A stretch of 41,794 bases of DNA from Rugamonas violacea (GCF_016461825.1 NZ_JAEMNU010000031.1:123125-164918), one strand, 5' to 3'; positions 1 through 8,168 are shown, numbered from the stretch's first letter. Notes: a model not told the origin generated them from the letters alone. Numbers and translations are program-made.

Positions 1-24
1 CCCCCCCCCCCCCCCCCCCCCCCC
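1..24. other. Poly-C run at contig start
   Basis: The first 24 bases are all C, which is poly-G when read outward from the contig. The right end also finishes in G. Outward poly-G on both ends is typical of dark-cycle artefacts in two-colour sequencing, so this run is probably not genomic. No gene is affected, since the rdgC stop lies about 20 bases further in. Confidence 0.7.
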
Positions 25-43
25 ACGGCGGGAGGGGACGCGG

Positions 44-940
44 TCAGGCCTTGGCTTCGCCGCCCAGCGCCTCGACCACGTCGGCCATCAGCTTGCTCAG
101 CTCGCCGGTCATCAGCATCATGTCGCCGTCGAAACGCTCGTCGTCGTTCTTGGTGCTCGATTCCTTCTCGCTGATCACGTCGAGCGGCTTGATGCCCTTG
201 ATCGCCAGCGATTCGGTCAGCACGAAGGAGATCTTGCCGTCCCAGGTCATGGCCAGGCGGGTGCATTGCTTGCCGGCGGCGATGTGGCGGCGCACCTCCT
301 CCGGTTCCAGCGTGTGGCGCACGTAGCGCACCGCCGCCTTGCTCTCGCCGGTGGCGCGCAGCTCGGTGTCCATGTCGACCGTGAAGCCGGCCGGCGACTC
401 GTCGGCCTGCAGCCATTCGGTCATCACGCCGACCGGCGAGCGTTGCACGCGCAGGCTCTCCAGCGGCAGCTTGTCGACCGCCTTGAGCAGCAGCTTGATG
501 ACTTCGTCGGCCTTGGCCGGGCTGGCGGCGTCGACCACCAACCAACCGTTGACCGGGTCGATCCAGGTCCAGACGTTGCTGCGGATCGAGAAGGCGCGCG
601 GCAGCAGCTCGTCGGCGACGCGCTCCTTGAGCTCCTTCATCGCCTTCTTGCCCGGCGCGAAGCCTTGCGCCTCCTCCATGTCGGCGGCGCGCGCCTTGGC
701 GACCTGGTTGATCACCGTGGACGGCAGCAACTTCTTCTCGGTGCCGAGCAGGATCAACATCTGCTTGTTGACCACGTGCACCAGCGTGCCGTTGCCGCGC
801 GGCGAATCCCAGCCCTGGCGCAGCAATTCATTGCTGCTGGCGGGCACGAAGGAATGGGGAGCGAGCGCGGCTTCCAGTTGTTCCGGGGTGTACGCCCATG
901 GGGCGGGCAGGCGGTAAATCTGAAGATTCTTGAACCACAT
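44..940 (-). CDS. rdgC: Recombination-associated protein RdgC
   Basis: This 298-residue protein matches the full length of the RdgC family. It opens with the family's usual start ([11 protein letters not shown]) and contains the characteristic stretch [16 protein letters not shown] near the middle. RdgC is a nucleoid-associated ring-shaped protein that binds double-stranded DNA without sequence specificity and restrains RecA-mediated recombination; that role comes from the family and is not visible here. No signal peptide or membrane segment is seen, so it acts in the cytoplasm. It stands alone on the minus strand, with dinB further upstream on the same strand but separated by about 190 bases. 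An A/T-rich patch around 981-986 (TAAAAT on the minus strand) could be its -10 element, but no good -35 accompanies it. Confidence 0.95.
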   Translation of the reverse strand: MWFKNLQIYRLPAPWAYTPEQLEAALAPHSFVPASSNELLRQGWDSPRGNGTLVHVVNKQMLILLGTEKKLLPSTVINQVAKARAADMEEAQGFAPGKKAMKELKERVADELLPRAFSIRSNVWTWIDPVNGWLVVDAASPAKADEVIKLLLKAVDKLPLESLRVQRSPVGVMTEWLQADESPAGFTVDMDTELRATGESKAAVRYVRHTLEPEEVRRHIAAGKQCTRLAMTWDGKISFVLTESLAIKGIKPLDVISEKESSTKNDDERFDGDMMLMTGELSKLMADVVEALGGEAKA

Positions 941-1126
941 ATGTATTTTTGCCTTGTTTTTCAGTATTGCCAGGGAACGGTATTTTACACGCTGGCGCGG
1001 CCGGACAGGCGCTTGCCGTGGTCCGCCCGCGCCGCGCGGCGCCGTGCCCCGGGGTGGAGGGAGGGATTATCGAATGGCGTCGCCGCGGCCGGCGCCGCCG
1101 TCGAGCGGAGGACGCTCACAGCGGCG
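941..1126. other. Spacer between dinB and rdgC
   Basis: This 186-base spacer holds no convincing gene. Its rdgC-proximal part is A/T-rich and may carry the rdgC promoter. The remainder is very GC-rich, with no clear terminator hairpin after dinB. Confidence 0.5.
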
Positions 1127-2290
1127 TCACGGGAACAATTCACCCTGGCCGCGGCCCTGCCCGGCCGCCACCAGGGCGCCGGGCGGCTCCAGCGTGCTCG
1201 CGCGCACGCCGAGCAGGCGCAGGCGCCGTTGCAGCGGCACCCGCTTGAGGCACTCGCGCGCCGCCTGCAGGATCGCCGCCGGCTCGGCCACCGCCTCCGG
1301 CAGGGTGACGTTGCGGCTGACGATCTGGAAATCGTCGAAGCGCAGCTTGATGCCGATGGTGCGGCTGACATAGGACTTGCGCCGCAAATCCTCGGCCAGC
1401 CGCTCGCACAGCGCCGTCAAAATGCCCGACAGCGCGGCGCGGTCCTGGCGCGCGTGCAGGTCGCGCTCGAAGGTGGTCTCGCGGCTGATCGACTTGCTCT
1501 CGCTGCTGGTCGAAATGGCGCGTTGGTCCAGGCCGCGCGCGACGTCGGCCAGCCAGCCGGCGTAGTTGGCGCCGAAGTGCTCCTGCAGCAGGCCGGCGTC
1601 GGCCGCCGCCAGTTGGCCGATGGTGGCGATGCCCAGCGCCGCCAGCTTCTCGGTCGCCTTCGGGCCGACGCCGTTGATCTTGCGCACCGCCAGCGGCCAG
1701 ATGCGCGCCGGCACCTCGTCGATGGCCAGCATGGTCAGGCCGTCCGGCTTGTCCAGGTCGGAGCAGATCTTCGACAGCAGCTTGTTGGGCGTGACGCCGA
1801 TCGAGCAGCTCAGCCCGGTGGCGGCGCGCACCGCCTGCTTGATGCGGCTGGCCAATTCGAAGGTCTCGCCCGGCACGTCGGTCAGGTCGATGTAGATCTC
1901 GTCGATGCCACGGTCCTCGATGGCCGGCGCGATCGCCGCGACGGCCGCCTTGAACAGCCGCGAATAGTGGCGGTAGGCGTCGAAGTTGACCGGCAGCAGC
2001 ACCGCGTCGGGCGCCAGCTTGGCCGCCTTCATCAGCCCCATCGCCGAGCCGACGCCCAGCGCCCGCGCCTCGTAGGTGGCGGTGGTGATGACGCCACGGC
2101 CGACGTAGTCGCGCAGGCGGGCGAAGCGGCGCGTGCCGTCGGCCTGCACCTGCGGCTGGTGCTCGCGGCCGCCGCCGATCACCACCATCCGGCCGCGCAG
2201 CTCGGGGTATTGCAGCAGCTCGACGGAGGCGTAGAAGGCGTCCATGTCGAGGTGGGCGATGCGTCGCGGTGGCGCAAACTGGCTGGTCAT
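1127..2290 (-). CDS. dinB: DNA polymerase IV (translesion polymerase)
   Basis: This 387-residue protein is a Y-family polymerase that copies past damaged bases. The palm begins with DMDAFYASVE (residues 15-24), giving the first catalytic aspartate. The second acidic pair is D130-E131 in GIDEIYID. A helix-hairpin-helix stretch (KINGVGPKATEKL) and little-finger domain follow. The extreme C-terminus, QGELFP, resembles a beta-clamp-binding motif. The start at 2290 is preferred over an in-frame ATG at 2356 because a LexA box (2319-2334) lies between them and would otherwise be coding. Odd: a basic insertion of roughly 25 residues (about 41-68) lies between the VVIGG and TTATYEAR segments, making this part longer than in E. 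coli DinB. Confidence 0.95.
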   Translation of the reverse strand: MTSQFAPPRRIAHLDMDAFYASVELLQYPELRGRMVVIGGGREHQPQVQADGTRRFARLRDYVGRGVITTATYEARALGVGSAMGLMKAAKLAPDAVLLPVNFDAYRHYSRLFKAAVAAIAPAIEDRGIDEIYIDLTDVPGETFELASRIKQAVRAATGLSCSIGVTPNKLLSKICSDLDKPDGLTMLAIDEVPARIWPLAVRKINGVGPKATEKLAALGIATIGQLAAADAGLLQEHFGANYAGWLADVARGLDQRAISTSSESKSISRETTFERDLHARQDRAALSGILTALCERLAEDLRRKSYVSRTIGIKLRFDDFQIVSRNVTLPEAVAEPAAILQAARECLKRVPLQRRLRLLGVRASTLEPPGALVAAGQGRGQGELFP

Positions 2291-2318
2291 GGGCGGCCCG
2301 TTCCGGTCGGGAAGAATA

Positions 2319-2334
2319 CTGTGAATACATACAG
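2319..2334 (-). promoter_or_regulatory. LexA (SOS) box upstream of dinB
   Basis: CTGTGAATACATACAG fits the CTGT-N8-ACAG LexA operator exactly. The dyad extends to TACTGT...ACAGTA (2317-2336). It sits 28 bases upstream of the dinB ATG at 2290, where a repressor would block transcription. LexA control of dinB is well established in other proteobacteria; its operation here is inferred from the site. Confidence 0.88.
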
Positions 2335-2507
2335 TATCCGCTGAAATTGCCGCCACCGCAAGTCCGGCGCGGCGCGCCGGCTATGGCGCTTATGCAACAC
2401 TCGGCCGCCGGCCGGGCGCCGCCGGTGCGATCGGCCACCGCGCGCGGACCCGGCGGCGGTAGTATCTGTGGAGCAAGCCCCTGCCCAACCCTCTCCCCTA
2501 GGCCATC

Positions 2508-4067
2508 ATGCAATTGTCCAATCTGAACATCGGCGTCCGTCTGGCCATCGGCTTCGGCCTGGCCATCGCCATCATGTTGTTGATGTCGCTGGTCGGCATC
2601 GACCGGGTCAACCGCGCCAGCGCCATGACGGCGCAGATCGTCGACGACCGCTACGTCAAGGTCCAGCTGATCAACGAGATGCGCAGCTACGCCAACCGCG
2701 GCGCCCAAAGCGTGCGCAACGCCATGCTGGCGCCCGAGCCGGAGCAGGCCAAGGCCTTCGTCGCCGCGCTGGCCGAGTCCGACCGGGTCGGCAACGAGGC
2801 CGCCGCCAAGATGGAGAAGATGCTGGTCGAGGCCGAGGGCCAGGCGCTGTTCCGCGCCCAGGGCGAGGCCTATGTGCAGTACGCCGAGAAACGCGGCGCC
2901 GCCCTCAAGCTGCTCGAGGCGGGCGAGCGCGACAACGCCGCCCAATTCCTCTTCAAGCAGGTGATCCCGCTGCAGACCGCCTACTTCATGCGCCTCGACG
3001 CCATGCTCAAATACCTGGCCGGCCAGATGGCCGACAACGGCGCCGCCGCCGCCAGCGCCGCCAGCGCCGCCACCGCCCTGCTGCTCGGCCTGCTGGTGCT
3101 GGCCACCGTGGTGTCGGCCGGCGCCGGCTTCATCATCACCCGCTCGGTCACCGGGCCGATCCAGCAGGCGGTGGCGCTGGCCGAGACCGTCGCCCGGGGC
3201 GACCTGACGGCGCGCATCGAAGTCGACCGCAGCGACGAGGCCGGCCGCCTGCTGCACGCGCTCAAGGAAATGGTCGGCAGCCTCACCGGCACCGTCGGCG
3301 CGGTGCGCGGCAGCACCGACACCATCGCCACCGCCTCCGCCCAGATCGCCGCCGGCAACCTCGACCTGTCGCAGCGCACCGAGCAGCAGGCCGCCAGCCT
3401 GGAGGAGACCGCCTCGTCGATGGAGGAATTGACCTCGACCGTCAAGCAGAACGCCGACAACGCGCGCCAGGCCAACCAGCTGGTGGTCTCGGCCGCCGAG
3501 CACGCCGACCAGGGCGGCCAAGTGGTCGGCCAGGTGGTCGCCACCATGGGCTCGATCAAGGACAGCTCGCGCAAGATCGTCGACATCATCGGCGTCATCG
3601 ACGGCATCGCCTTCCAGACCAACATCCTGGCGCTCAACGCGGCGGTCGAGGCGGCGCGGGCCGGCGAGCAGGGCCGCGGCTTCGCCGTGGTCGCCTCCGA
3701 AGTGCGCAACCTGGCGCAGCGCTCGGCCGGCGCCGCCAAGGAGATCAAGGAATTGATCGGCGACTCGGTCGGCAAGGTCGACGCCGGCAGCGCCCTGGTC
3801 GACGCCGCCGGCGCCACCATGGCGCAGATCGTCGCCTCGGTGCGCCAGGTGGCCGACATCATGGGCGAGATCACCGCCGCCAGCATCGAGCAAAGTTCCG
3901 GCATCGAGCAGGTCAACCTGGCCATCACCGCGATGGACAGCGCGACCCAGCAGAACGCCGCGCTGGTCGAACAGGCCGCCGCCGCCGCCGCCAGCATGCA
4001 GGAGCAGGCGGTGCGGCTGTCGCAGGCGGTCGCCGTGTTCCGCCTGGACGGCCACCAGCAGTACTGA
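2508..4067 (+). CDS. Methyl-accepting chemotaxis protein
   Basis: This 519-residue receptor passes chemical signals across the inner membrane to CheA/CheW. It has a short cytoplasmic lead and a first membrane helix at about residues 9-29, then a helical periplasmic sensor of about 155 residues (four-helix-bundle type). The second membrane helix is at about 189-211, with a HAMP linker after it. The signalling hairpin has its tip near residues 363-400, where [20 protein letters not shown] and [15 protein letters not shown] are intact. The ligand cannot be deduced. No che genes are nearby, so it is an orphan receptor. The C-terminus (RLDGHQQY) has no clear CheR-binding pentapeptide. The ribosome site is weak (TAGG before the ATG). 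Confidence 0.93.
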   Translation: MQLSNLNIGVRLAIGFGLAIAIMLLMSLVGIDRVNRASAMTAQIVDDRYVKVQLINEMRSYANRGAQSVRNAMLAPEPEQAKAFVAALAESDRVGNEAAAKMEKMLVEAEGQALFRAQGEAYVQYAEKRGAALKLLEAGERDNAAQFLFKQVIPLQTAYFMRLDAMLKYLAGQMADNGAAAASAASAATALLLGLLVLATVVSAGAGFIITRSVTGPIQQAVALAETVARGDLTARIEVDRSDEAGRLLHALKEMVGSLTGTVGAVRGSTDTIATASAQIAAGNLDLSQRTEQQAASLEETASSMEELTSTVKQNADNARQANQLVVSAAEHADQGGQVVGQVVATMGSIKDSSRKIVDIIGVIDGIAFQTNILALNAAVEAARAGEQGRGFAVVASEVRNLAQRSAGAAKEIKELIGDSVGKVDAGSALVDAAGATMAQIVASVRQVADIMGEITAASIEQSSGIEQVNLAITAMDSATQQNAALVEQAAAAAASMQEQAVRLSQAVAVFRLDGHQQY

Positions 4068-4178
4068 GGTGGCGGTGGCGGTGGCGGTGGTCGGGGCCGG
4101 CACCCGCACCATGGCGCCGGGCGCCGGGCGCCGTGGCCATGGTGCGGGTGCGGGTGCGCGTGCGGGTGCGGGTGCGGG
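4068..4178. repeat. Hexanucleotide tracts and a 16-bp inverted repeat
   Basis: Directly after the MCP stop comes a GGTGGC tract (4068-4090). Then there is a perfect 16-bp inverted repeat: GCACCCGCACCATGGC at 4100-4115 and its complement at 4136-4151, with a 20-base loop. The right arm continues into a GGGTGC/GCGGGT repeat to about 4178. The hairpin could stop MCP transcription, although no T-run follows. It sits between two convincing genes. Confidence 0.7.
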
Positions 4179-4236
4179 CGCCGGCAGTTTCAGCAAGCGA
4201 GAATGTTGCAATAAAGAATGCTACACTGGACCCACC

Positions 4237-5100
4237 ATGTTCATCCGCCGCCCCACCGCGCCGCGCCGCCTGCTGCGCTTCGCCGTCTGCCTGCTGGCCG
4301 TCCTGCCGGCGGCGGTCCAGGCCTTCGTCTGTCCGGCGTTGACGCGGGTCGGTCTGAGCGACCTCGGTTACTCCTCCTACCGCGACGGCGCGCGGTTTCG
4401 CGGCACCTCGGTCGCCGTCGCCGAAGAGCTGGCGCGCCGCACCGGCTGCCGCATCCGGCTCGACTGGTATCCGCGCGGCCGCCTGTTCGCCGAGTACGGC
4501 GCCGGCAACGTCGACCTGGTGATGGCCTCGTTGCGCAGTCCCGAGCGCGAGCGTGGCGGCCGCTTCATCCCCTACAGCTACACCCGCTTCGACCTGCTGC
4601 TGACCAAGCGCAGCGGCGGCAACTACAGCAGCCTGGCCGACTTCGTCGAGCACGGCAAAGCGCGGCTGAACCTGACGCGCGGCGTGTTCTACCCGGTCGA
4701 AGTGCGCCATTTGCTCGACCGCCTGCAGCGCGCCGGCCGCCTCGAGTACGTCAACGACTACGACGTGGTGTTCAAGAAGATCGTCGCCGGCCGCGCCGAC
4801 GGCACCTTCGCCCCGCCCATCATCCACCTGCGGCACCAGCGCACTCTGGGTTTGGTCGACAGCATGCAGGCCTTCGCCGTCAGCGAGACGCCGCCGCGCC
4901 TGGTTGGCGTCTTCGTCGCCCGCGCCAGCGTGGCGCGCGAAGTCCGCGACGCCTACGCCGACGCCCTGTACCAGATGGTGGCCGACGGCACCGTGCAAAA
5001 GATCTACGAGCGCGAGATTGGCGTCGAAGCCGGCCGCCAAGTGTTCCAGAACGGCGTCGCCGAGATCCTGGCGACGATCCGCCGGCCCGAACGCCCCTAG
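4237..5100 (+). CDS. Periplasmic solute-binding protein, family 3 type
   Basis: This 287-residue protein has a signal peptide (RRLLRFAVCLLAVLPAAVQA, cut near residue 29) and a fold resembling family 3 periplasmic binding proteins. Supporting segments are FRGTSVAVAEELARRTGC near the start of the mature protein, GNVDLVMASLRSPER and a later DGTVQKIYER. The start at 4237 gives a proper signal peptide; longer frames would translate the hexanucleotide repeat upstream. No ABC permease or ATPase is adjacent. It may therefore serve a distant transporter or be one of the free-standing binding proteins common in this group. The ligand is unknown. It ends in a spacer filled with repeats. Confidence 0.8.
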   Translation: MFIRRPTAPRRLLRFAVCLLAVLPAAVQAFVCPALTRVGLSDLGYSSYRDGARFRGTSVAVAEELARRTGCRIRLDWYPRGRLFAEYGAGNVDLVMASLRSPERERGGRFIPYSYTRFDLLLTKRSGGNYSSLADFVEHGKARLNLTRGVFYPVEVRHLLDRLQRAGRLEYVNDYDVVFKKIVAGRADGTFAPPIIHLRHQRTLGLVDSMQAFAVSETPPRLVGVFVARASVAREVRDAYADALYQMVADGTVQKIYEREIGVEAGRQVFQNGVAEILATIRRPERP

Positions 5101-5123
5101 CGCGGCCCCGCAGCCGGCCGCAG

Positions 5124-5184
5124 CCCCGGGGTCAGCAGCCTCGCAGCCTCGCAGCCTCGGGGTCAGTGCCGACATTCCAGCCTC
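5124..5184. repeat. Partial REPIN arms and CAGCCTCG direct repeats
   Basis: Between the binding-protein stop and the full inverted repeat are several CAGCCTCG-like direct repeats. One truncated copy of the REPIN arm is included: 19 bases at 5159-5177, starting GGGGTCAGTGCC. This looks like repeated slippage or rearrangement beside the complete element. Confidence 0.65.
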
Positions 5185-5280
5185 GGGGTCAGTGCCGACA
5201 TTCGGACACGAGCTCAGCCATAGCGTTTGCCAGCGACTTTTTTACTGTTGAGTCTGTGTCCGAATGTCGGCACTGACCCC
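5185..5280. repeat. REPIN-like inverted repeat, copy 1
   Basis: Perfect 25-bp inverted arms at 5185-5209 and 5256-5280 (outer end GGGGTCAGTGCCGACATTCG) enclose a 46-base centre. The same arms recur at 9365-9460 with a different centre. Paired short palindromes of this kind are typical of REPINs mobilised in trans by RAYT transposases; no such gene is in the window. The right part overlaps the 3' end of the MFS gene and supplies its last codons and stop. Confidence 0.85.
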
Positions 5281-6612
5281 GGTTGCGGTTGCGGTTGTGG
5301 TTGTTGCGGTTGCCGGCTCGGTCGGGGCCGGCTGCACGCCCAGCAGCAGAAGCAGGCCGCCACAAAGCAGGCTGCCCGCCAGCAGGTAGACGCCGAGCGC
5401 CGGGCTGCCGCTGGCGTCCTTGATGGCGCCGATCAGGTAGGGGCTGACGAAGCCGGCCAGGTTGCCGACCGAATTGATCAGGGCGATGCCGGCCGCCGCC
5501 GCCACGCCGCCCAGCATGGCCGTGGGCAGCGACCAGAACACGGGGAAGGTGCCGAGGATGCCGGCCGTGGCCAGGCTCAGCGCCAACAGGGCGAGCACCG
5601 TGTTGTCGCTGTAAATGGTGGCGACGATCAAGCCGATGGCGCCGGCCGCCGCCGCGCCGGCGGCGTGCCAGCGCCGCTCGCCGCTGCGGTCGGAATGGCG
5701 CGCCAGCAGCACCATGGCGAGCGCCGCCACGCCGTAGGGCAGCGCGGTCAACAGGCCGACGTCGAGCACGTTCTTGACGCCGGTGTTCTTGATCAACTGC
5801 GGCAGCCAGAAGCTGACACCGTACAAGCCCATGACAAACAGGAAGTAGACCAGCGCCAGCAGCCACACCTTGGCGCTGCGGAACACCACGCCCAGCGGCA
5901 AGCGCTGCTGGCCGGCCCGGTCGGCGGCGATGGCGCGCTCGAGCCTGAGCTTGTCTTCCTCGCTGAGCCAGGCGGCGCTGCGGATGCCGTCGTCCAGATA
6001 GAACAGGGTGCAGACGCCGACCAGCACCGAGGGGATGCCTTCGAGCAGGAACAGCCATTGCCAGCCCTTCAGTCCATACAGCCCGGCGAACGATTGCATG
6101 ATCCAACCCGACAAGGGGCCGCCGACCACGCCGGCCACCGCCACCGCGCTCATGAACAGCGCCACCACGCGGGCGCGCCGCTGCGCCGGATACCAGTAGG
6201 TCAGGTACAGGATGATGCCGGGGAAAAAGCCGGCCTCGGCCACGCCGAGCAGGAAGCGCAGCAGGTAGAAGGAGGCGGCGCTGTCGGCCAGCATCAACGC
6301 CGACGAGATCAGGCCCCAGCTGACCATGATGCGGGCGATCCAGACGCGGGCGCCGGTCCTGGTCATCAGCAGGTTGGACGGCACCTCGAACAGGAAGTAG
6401 CCGAGGAAGAAGATGCCGGCGCCGATGCCATACACGGTATCGCTGAAGCGCAGGTCGGCCAGCATCTGCAGCTTGGCGAAGCCGACGTTGACCCGGTCCA
6501 GATAGGCCACCACGTAGCACAGGAAGAGAAAGGGCAGCAGGCGCCAGCTGACCCGGGCATACAGGGCGGCGTCGGCGGCGGACTCGGTGGCGGTGGCGGT
6601 GGCGTGCGGCAT
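5242..6612 (-). CDS. MFS transporter, anion:cation symporter (ACS) type
   Basis: This roughly 456-residue inner-membrane transporter has about 12 hydrophobic segments. It carries ACS/phthalate-permease family signatures: FLCYVVAYLDRVNVGFAKLQ in the first helix region, then GIGAGIFFLGYFLFEVPSNL. The family moves organic anions such as sugar acids, tartrate or phthalate derivatives; the substrate here is unknown. The start at 6612 follows AGGA on the coding strand, whereas earlier ATGs give an unnatural N-terminus. Both ends are low in complexity. Residues after the start read ATATATES from a GGTGGC tract (6586-6603). The tail reads ATATTTTATAT from a GGTTGC tract, then GVSADIRTQTQQ from the REPIN. 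The native C-terminus was probably replaced. Confidence 0.9.
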   Translation of the reverse strand: MPHATATATESAADAALYARVSWRLLPFLFLCYVVAYLDRVNVGFAKLQMLADLRFSDTVYGIGAGIFFLGYFLFEVPSNLLMTRTGARVWIARIMVSWGLISSALMLADSAASFYLLRFLLGVAEAGFFPGIILYLTYWYPAQRRARVVALFMSAVAVAGVVGGPLSGWIMQSFAGLYGLKGWQWLFLLEGIPSVLVGVCTLFYLDDGIRSAAWLSEEDKLRLERAIAADRAGQQRLPLGVVFRSAKVWLLALVYFLFVMGLYGVSFWLPQLIKNTGVKNVLDVGLLTALPYGVAALAMVLLARHSDRSGERRWHAAGAAAAGAIGLIVATIYSDNTVLALLALSLATAGILGTFPVFWSLPTAMLGGVAAAAGIALINSVGNLAGFVSPYLIGAIKDASGSPALGVYLLAGSLLCGGLLLLLGVQPAPTEPATATTTTATATGVSADIRTQTQQ

Positions 6613-6738
6613 GGGCGGCGGTCCTGGTCGGGTGGCGGAGCAGGCAATCTTGCCATACATCGCGGCGGCGGCGCTGCCGCCGCGCCGGCATCTTTTTCCC
6701 GCGCAAGTAATCTTTTTTCGAAATAATTCCAAAAGCCC

Positions 6739-6767
6739 TTGCGGATGGCCGTGATCGCACATAAAAT
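6739..6767 (+). promoter_or_regulatory. Promoter of the tRNA operon
   Basis: TTGCGG (6739-6744), a 17-base spacer and TAAAAT (6762-6767) make a good sigma-70 promoter. The GC-rich stretch just after the -10 resembles the discriminators of stringently controlled stable-RNA promoters. Transcription would begin near 6774, about 50 bases before the first tRNA. Confidence 0.72.
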
Positions 6768-6822
6768 ACGGCCTCCTTCAGACGTTGTGACAAACCCTGA
6801 AGGGTTTTCTGAGGTTAGCGTG

Positions 6823-6898
6823 GGGTGCTTAGCTCAGTTGGTAGAGCGGCGCCCTTACAAGGCGTAGGTCGGGAGTTCGAGCCTCTCAGCACCCACCA
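6823..6898 (+). tRNA. tRNA-Val (anticodon TAC)
   Basis: A 76-base cloverleaf. The acceptor arm GGGTGCT pairs with AGCACCC, CCA is encoded at 6896-6898, and the T-loop reads GTTCGAG. Anticodon TAC is at 6856-6858 in loop CTTACAA. It is the first gene of a three-tRNA operon. Confidence 0.95.
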
Positions 6899-6923
6899 AG
6901 TCAGAAAACGTGGTAACGAATTA

Positions 6924-7000
6924 GGAGTGGTAGTTCAGTTGGTTAGAATACCGGCCTGTCACGCCGGGGGTCGCGGGTTCGAGTCCCGTCCGCTCCGCCA
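6924..7000 (+). tRNA. tRNA-Asp (anticodon GTC), copy 1
   Basis: A 77-base cloverleaf with acceptor GGAGTGG/CCGCTCC (one G-T pair), anticodon GTC at 6958-6960 and encoded CCA. It begins 25 bases after tRNA-Val and is identical in sequence to copy 2. Confidence 0.95.
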
Positions 7001-7066
7001 ACATTCAGCTAGCGCGCTTCGGCGAGTCGGCAAAGATTTACAGTAGTACAGCATTCGAAAGAATGT

Positions 7067-7143
7067 GGAGTGGTAGTTCAGTTGGTTAGAATACCGGCCT
7101 GTCACGCCGGGGGTCGCGGGTTCGAGTCCCGTCCGCTCCGCCA
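7067..7143 (+). tRNA. tRNA-Asp (anticodon GTC), copy 2
   Basis: Identical to the copy at 6924-7000, with the anticodon at 7101-7103 and encoded CCA. It is separated from copy 1 by 66 unrelated bases, so this is a tandem gene duplication within the operon. It is followed by a strong terminator. Confidence 0.95.
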
Positions 7144-7150
7144 GCATCTT

Positions 7151-7188
7151 AAAAACCGCCGCGAATCTCAGATTCGCGGCGGTTTTTT
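7151..7188. terminator. Bidirectional intrinsic terminator
   Basis: A perfect 17-bp stem (7151-7167 with 7171-7187, loop TCA) ends in a T-run on the plus strand and starts with an A-run. It can therefore stop the tRNA operon and also transcripts arriving from the LysR remnant on the other strand. Confidence 0.92.
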
Positions 7189-7559
7189 CATTCCAGCACC
7201 AGTTGCTGCGACAAATGGGCGTACACCGCCGCCACCCGCGTCAAATAGCGTGCCTCCGGATGCGTCAGCAACCACAACTCGGTTTGACACTCGGCGATGG
7301 CGCCACCCAGCCGCGTCAGCCCGCCGCGCCCTTCGGCCAGGACCAACGGCAGCACGCCGATGCCCAGGCCCCGGCCGATCAGCTCGGCCACCGTCAGCAG
7401 GCTGCTCACCGAGTATGTCGGCAGCACCTTGGGAAAATGCTTCTTGCGCCACAACACCGACGGATGCTCGGGCAGCGCGTCGTCCGGCGCGATCCAGCTG
7501 GCGCCGTGGGCCGCCTCGACGTCGAAGGCGGCCGGCGTGGCGGGATAGGCTGGCCGAGC
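7188..7559 (-). pseudogene. LysR-type regulator, C-terminal remnant
   Basis: The minus strand encodes about 123 residues typical of the second half of a LysR effector-binding domain. WIAPDDALPEHPSVLWRK is followed by LLTVAELIGRGLGIGVLPL and a terminal LTHPEARYLTRVAAVYAHL. No helix-turn-helix or linker precedes it: upstream of 7559 the frame runs into unrelated sequence with stops, and no start codon with a ribosome site is present. The first two-thirds of the gene has been deleted. It lies against the tRNA operon, a common place for rearrangement, but no integrase or target duplication is visible. The stop codon overlaps the shared terminator. Confidence 0.8.
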
Positions 7560-7685
7560 GCCCCTCCGTGCGCGGCGCGGCGGCGCGGCGATTCCCTGTG
7601 ATTATTTAGCAACACGCTGCGCAAAGGCGGCAAAACCGGCGACAATGTTGTTGCCACCACGAATGATCCACAGTATGGAGTCGCC

Positions 7686-8168
7686 TTGCTCTTTGGTTTT
7701 CTGAAATCGCCGCCGCTGTCGCCGCGCCTGCACCGTTTGAAAGACTCGCCGCTGTTCGCGTCGCTGACCCCGCTCGAACTAAAAATCGTCGACGGCCTGA
7801 TGCATGAACGCCGCTACCTGGGCGAGGAGATCATCTTCGACGAGGGCGAGGAAGGCCAGGCGCTGTACCTGGTGATGTCGGGCCGGGTGCTGATCAGCCG
7901 CAAGCTCGACACCACCATCGAGGTGGTCGCCGAGTTGTCGCCCGGCGCCTTCTTCGGCGACCTGGCCCTGCTCGACAACTCGCCGCGCAACGCCCAGGCG
8001 CGCGCCATCGACAACTGCGAGCTGGCGGTGTTCTTCCGCGCCGACTTCATGGGCCTGATGGAAACCGACGCCGTGATCGGCTACAAGATTTCGTTGGCCT
8101 TGGCGCGCCACATCGGCGGCCGCCTGCGCGACTGGATGTCCGGCCAGCCGCAGATCGAAGCCCTATGA
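7686..8168 (+). CDS. Cyclic-nucleotide-binding domain protein
   Basis: This 160-residue soluble protein is essentially one cNMP-binding (Crp/PKA-type) beta-roll. GEEIIFDEGEEGQALYLVMS is followed by the phosphate-binding cassette region FFGDLALLDNSPRNAQARA. The usual arginine is present (R in SPRNAQA), so nucleotide binding is plausible. There is no DNA-binding helix-turn-helix after the beta-roll. The start is TTG at 7686, chosen because GGAG lies 5 bases upstream and no in-frame ATG fits. Its stop overlaps the start of the next gene (ATGA), so the two are translationally coupled. This suggests it senses a nucleotide to influence the permease-like neighbour, which is inference. Confidence 0.85.
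   Translation: MLFGFLKSPPLSPRLHRLKDSPLFASLTPLELKIVDGLMHERRYLGEEIIFDEGEEGQALYLVMSGRVLISRKLDTTIEVVAELSPGAFFGDLALLDNSPRNAQARAIDNCELAVFFRADFMGLMETDAVIGYKISLALARHIGGRLRDWMSGQPQIEAL

Noticed and set aside
266..2344. Long plus-strand open frame opposite rdgC and dinB
   Set aside because: It is a GC-bias shadow, rich in His/Arg/Gln/Gly with no family pattern, and both genes on the other strand are certain.
2291..2356. Longer N-terminus for DinB starting at 2356
   Set aside because: The extra codons contain the LexA operator and are not family-like.
1140..4211. 1023-codon minus-strand frame across dinB and the MCP gene
   Set aside because: The composition is low-complexity, and it spans two convincing genes on opposite strands.
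4206..4227. Promoter TTGCAA/TACACT before the binding-protein gene
   Set aside because: The spacing between the hexamers is about 10 bases, too short for a sigma-70 promoter.
6823..7143. Genomic island or prophage at the tRNA cluster
   Set aside because: There is no integrase, no repeated tRNA 3' end beyond the full gene duplication, and no phage genes nearby.
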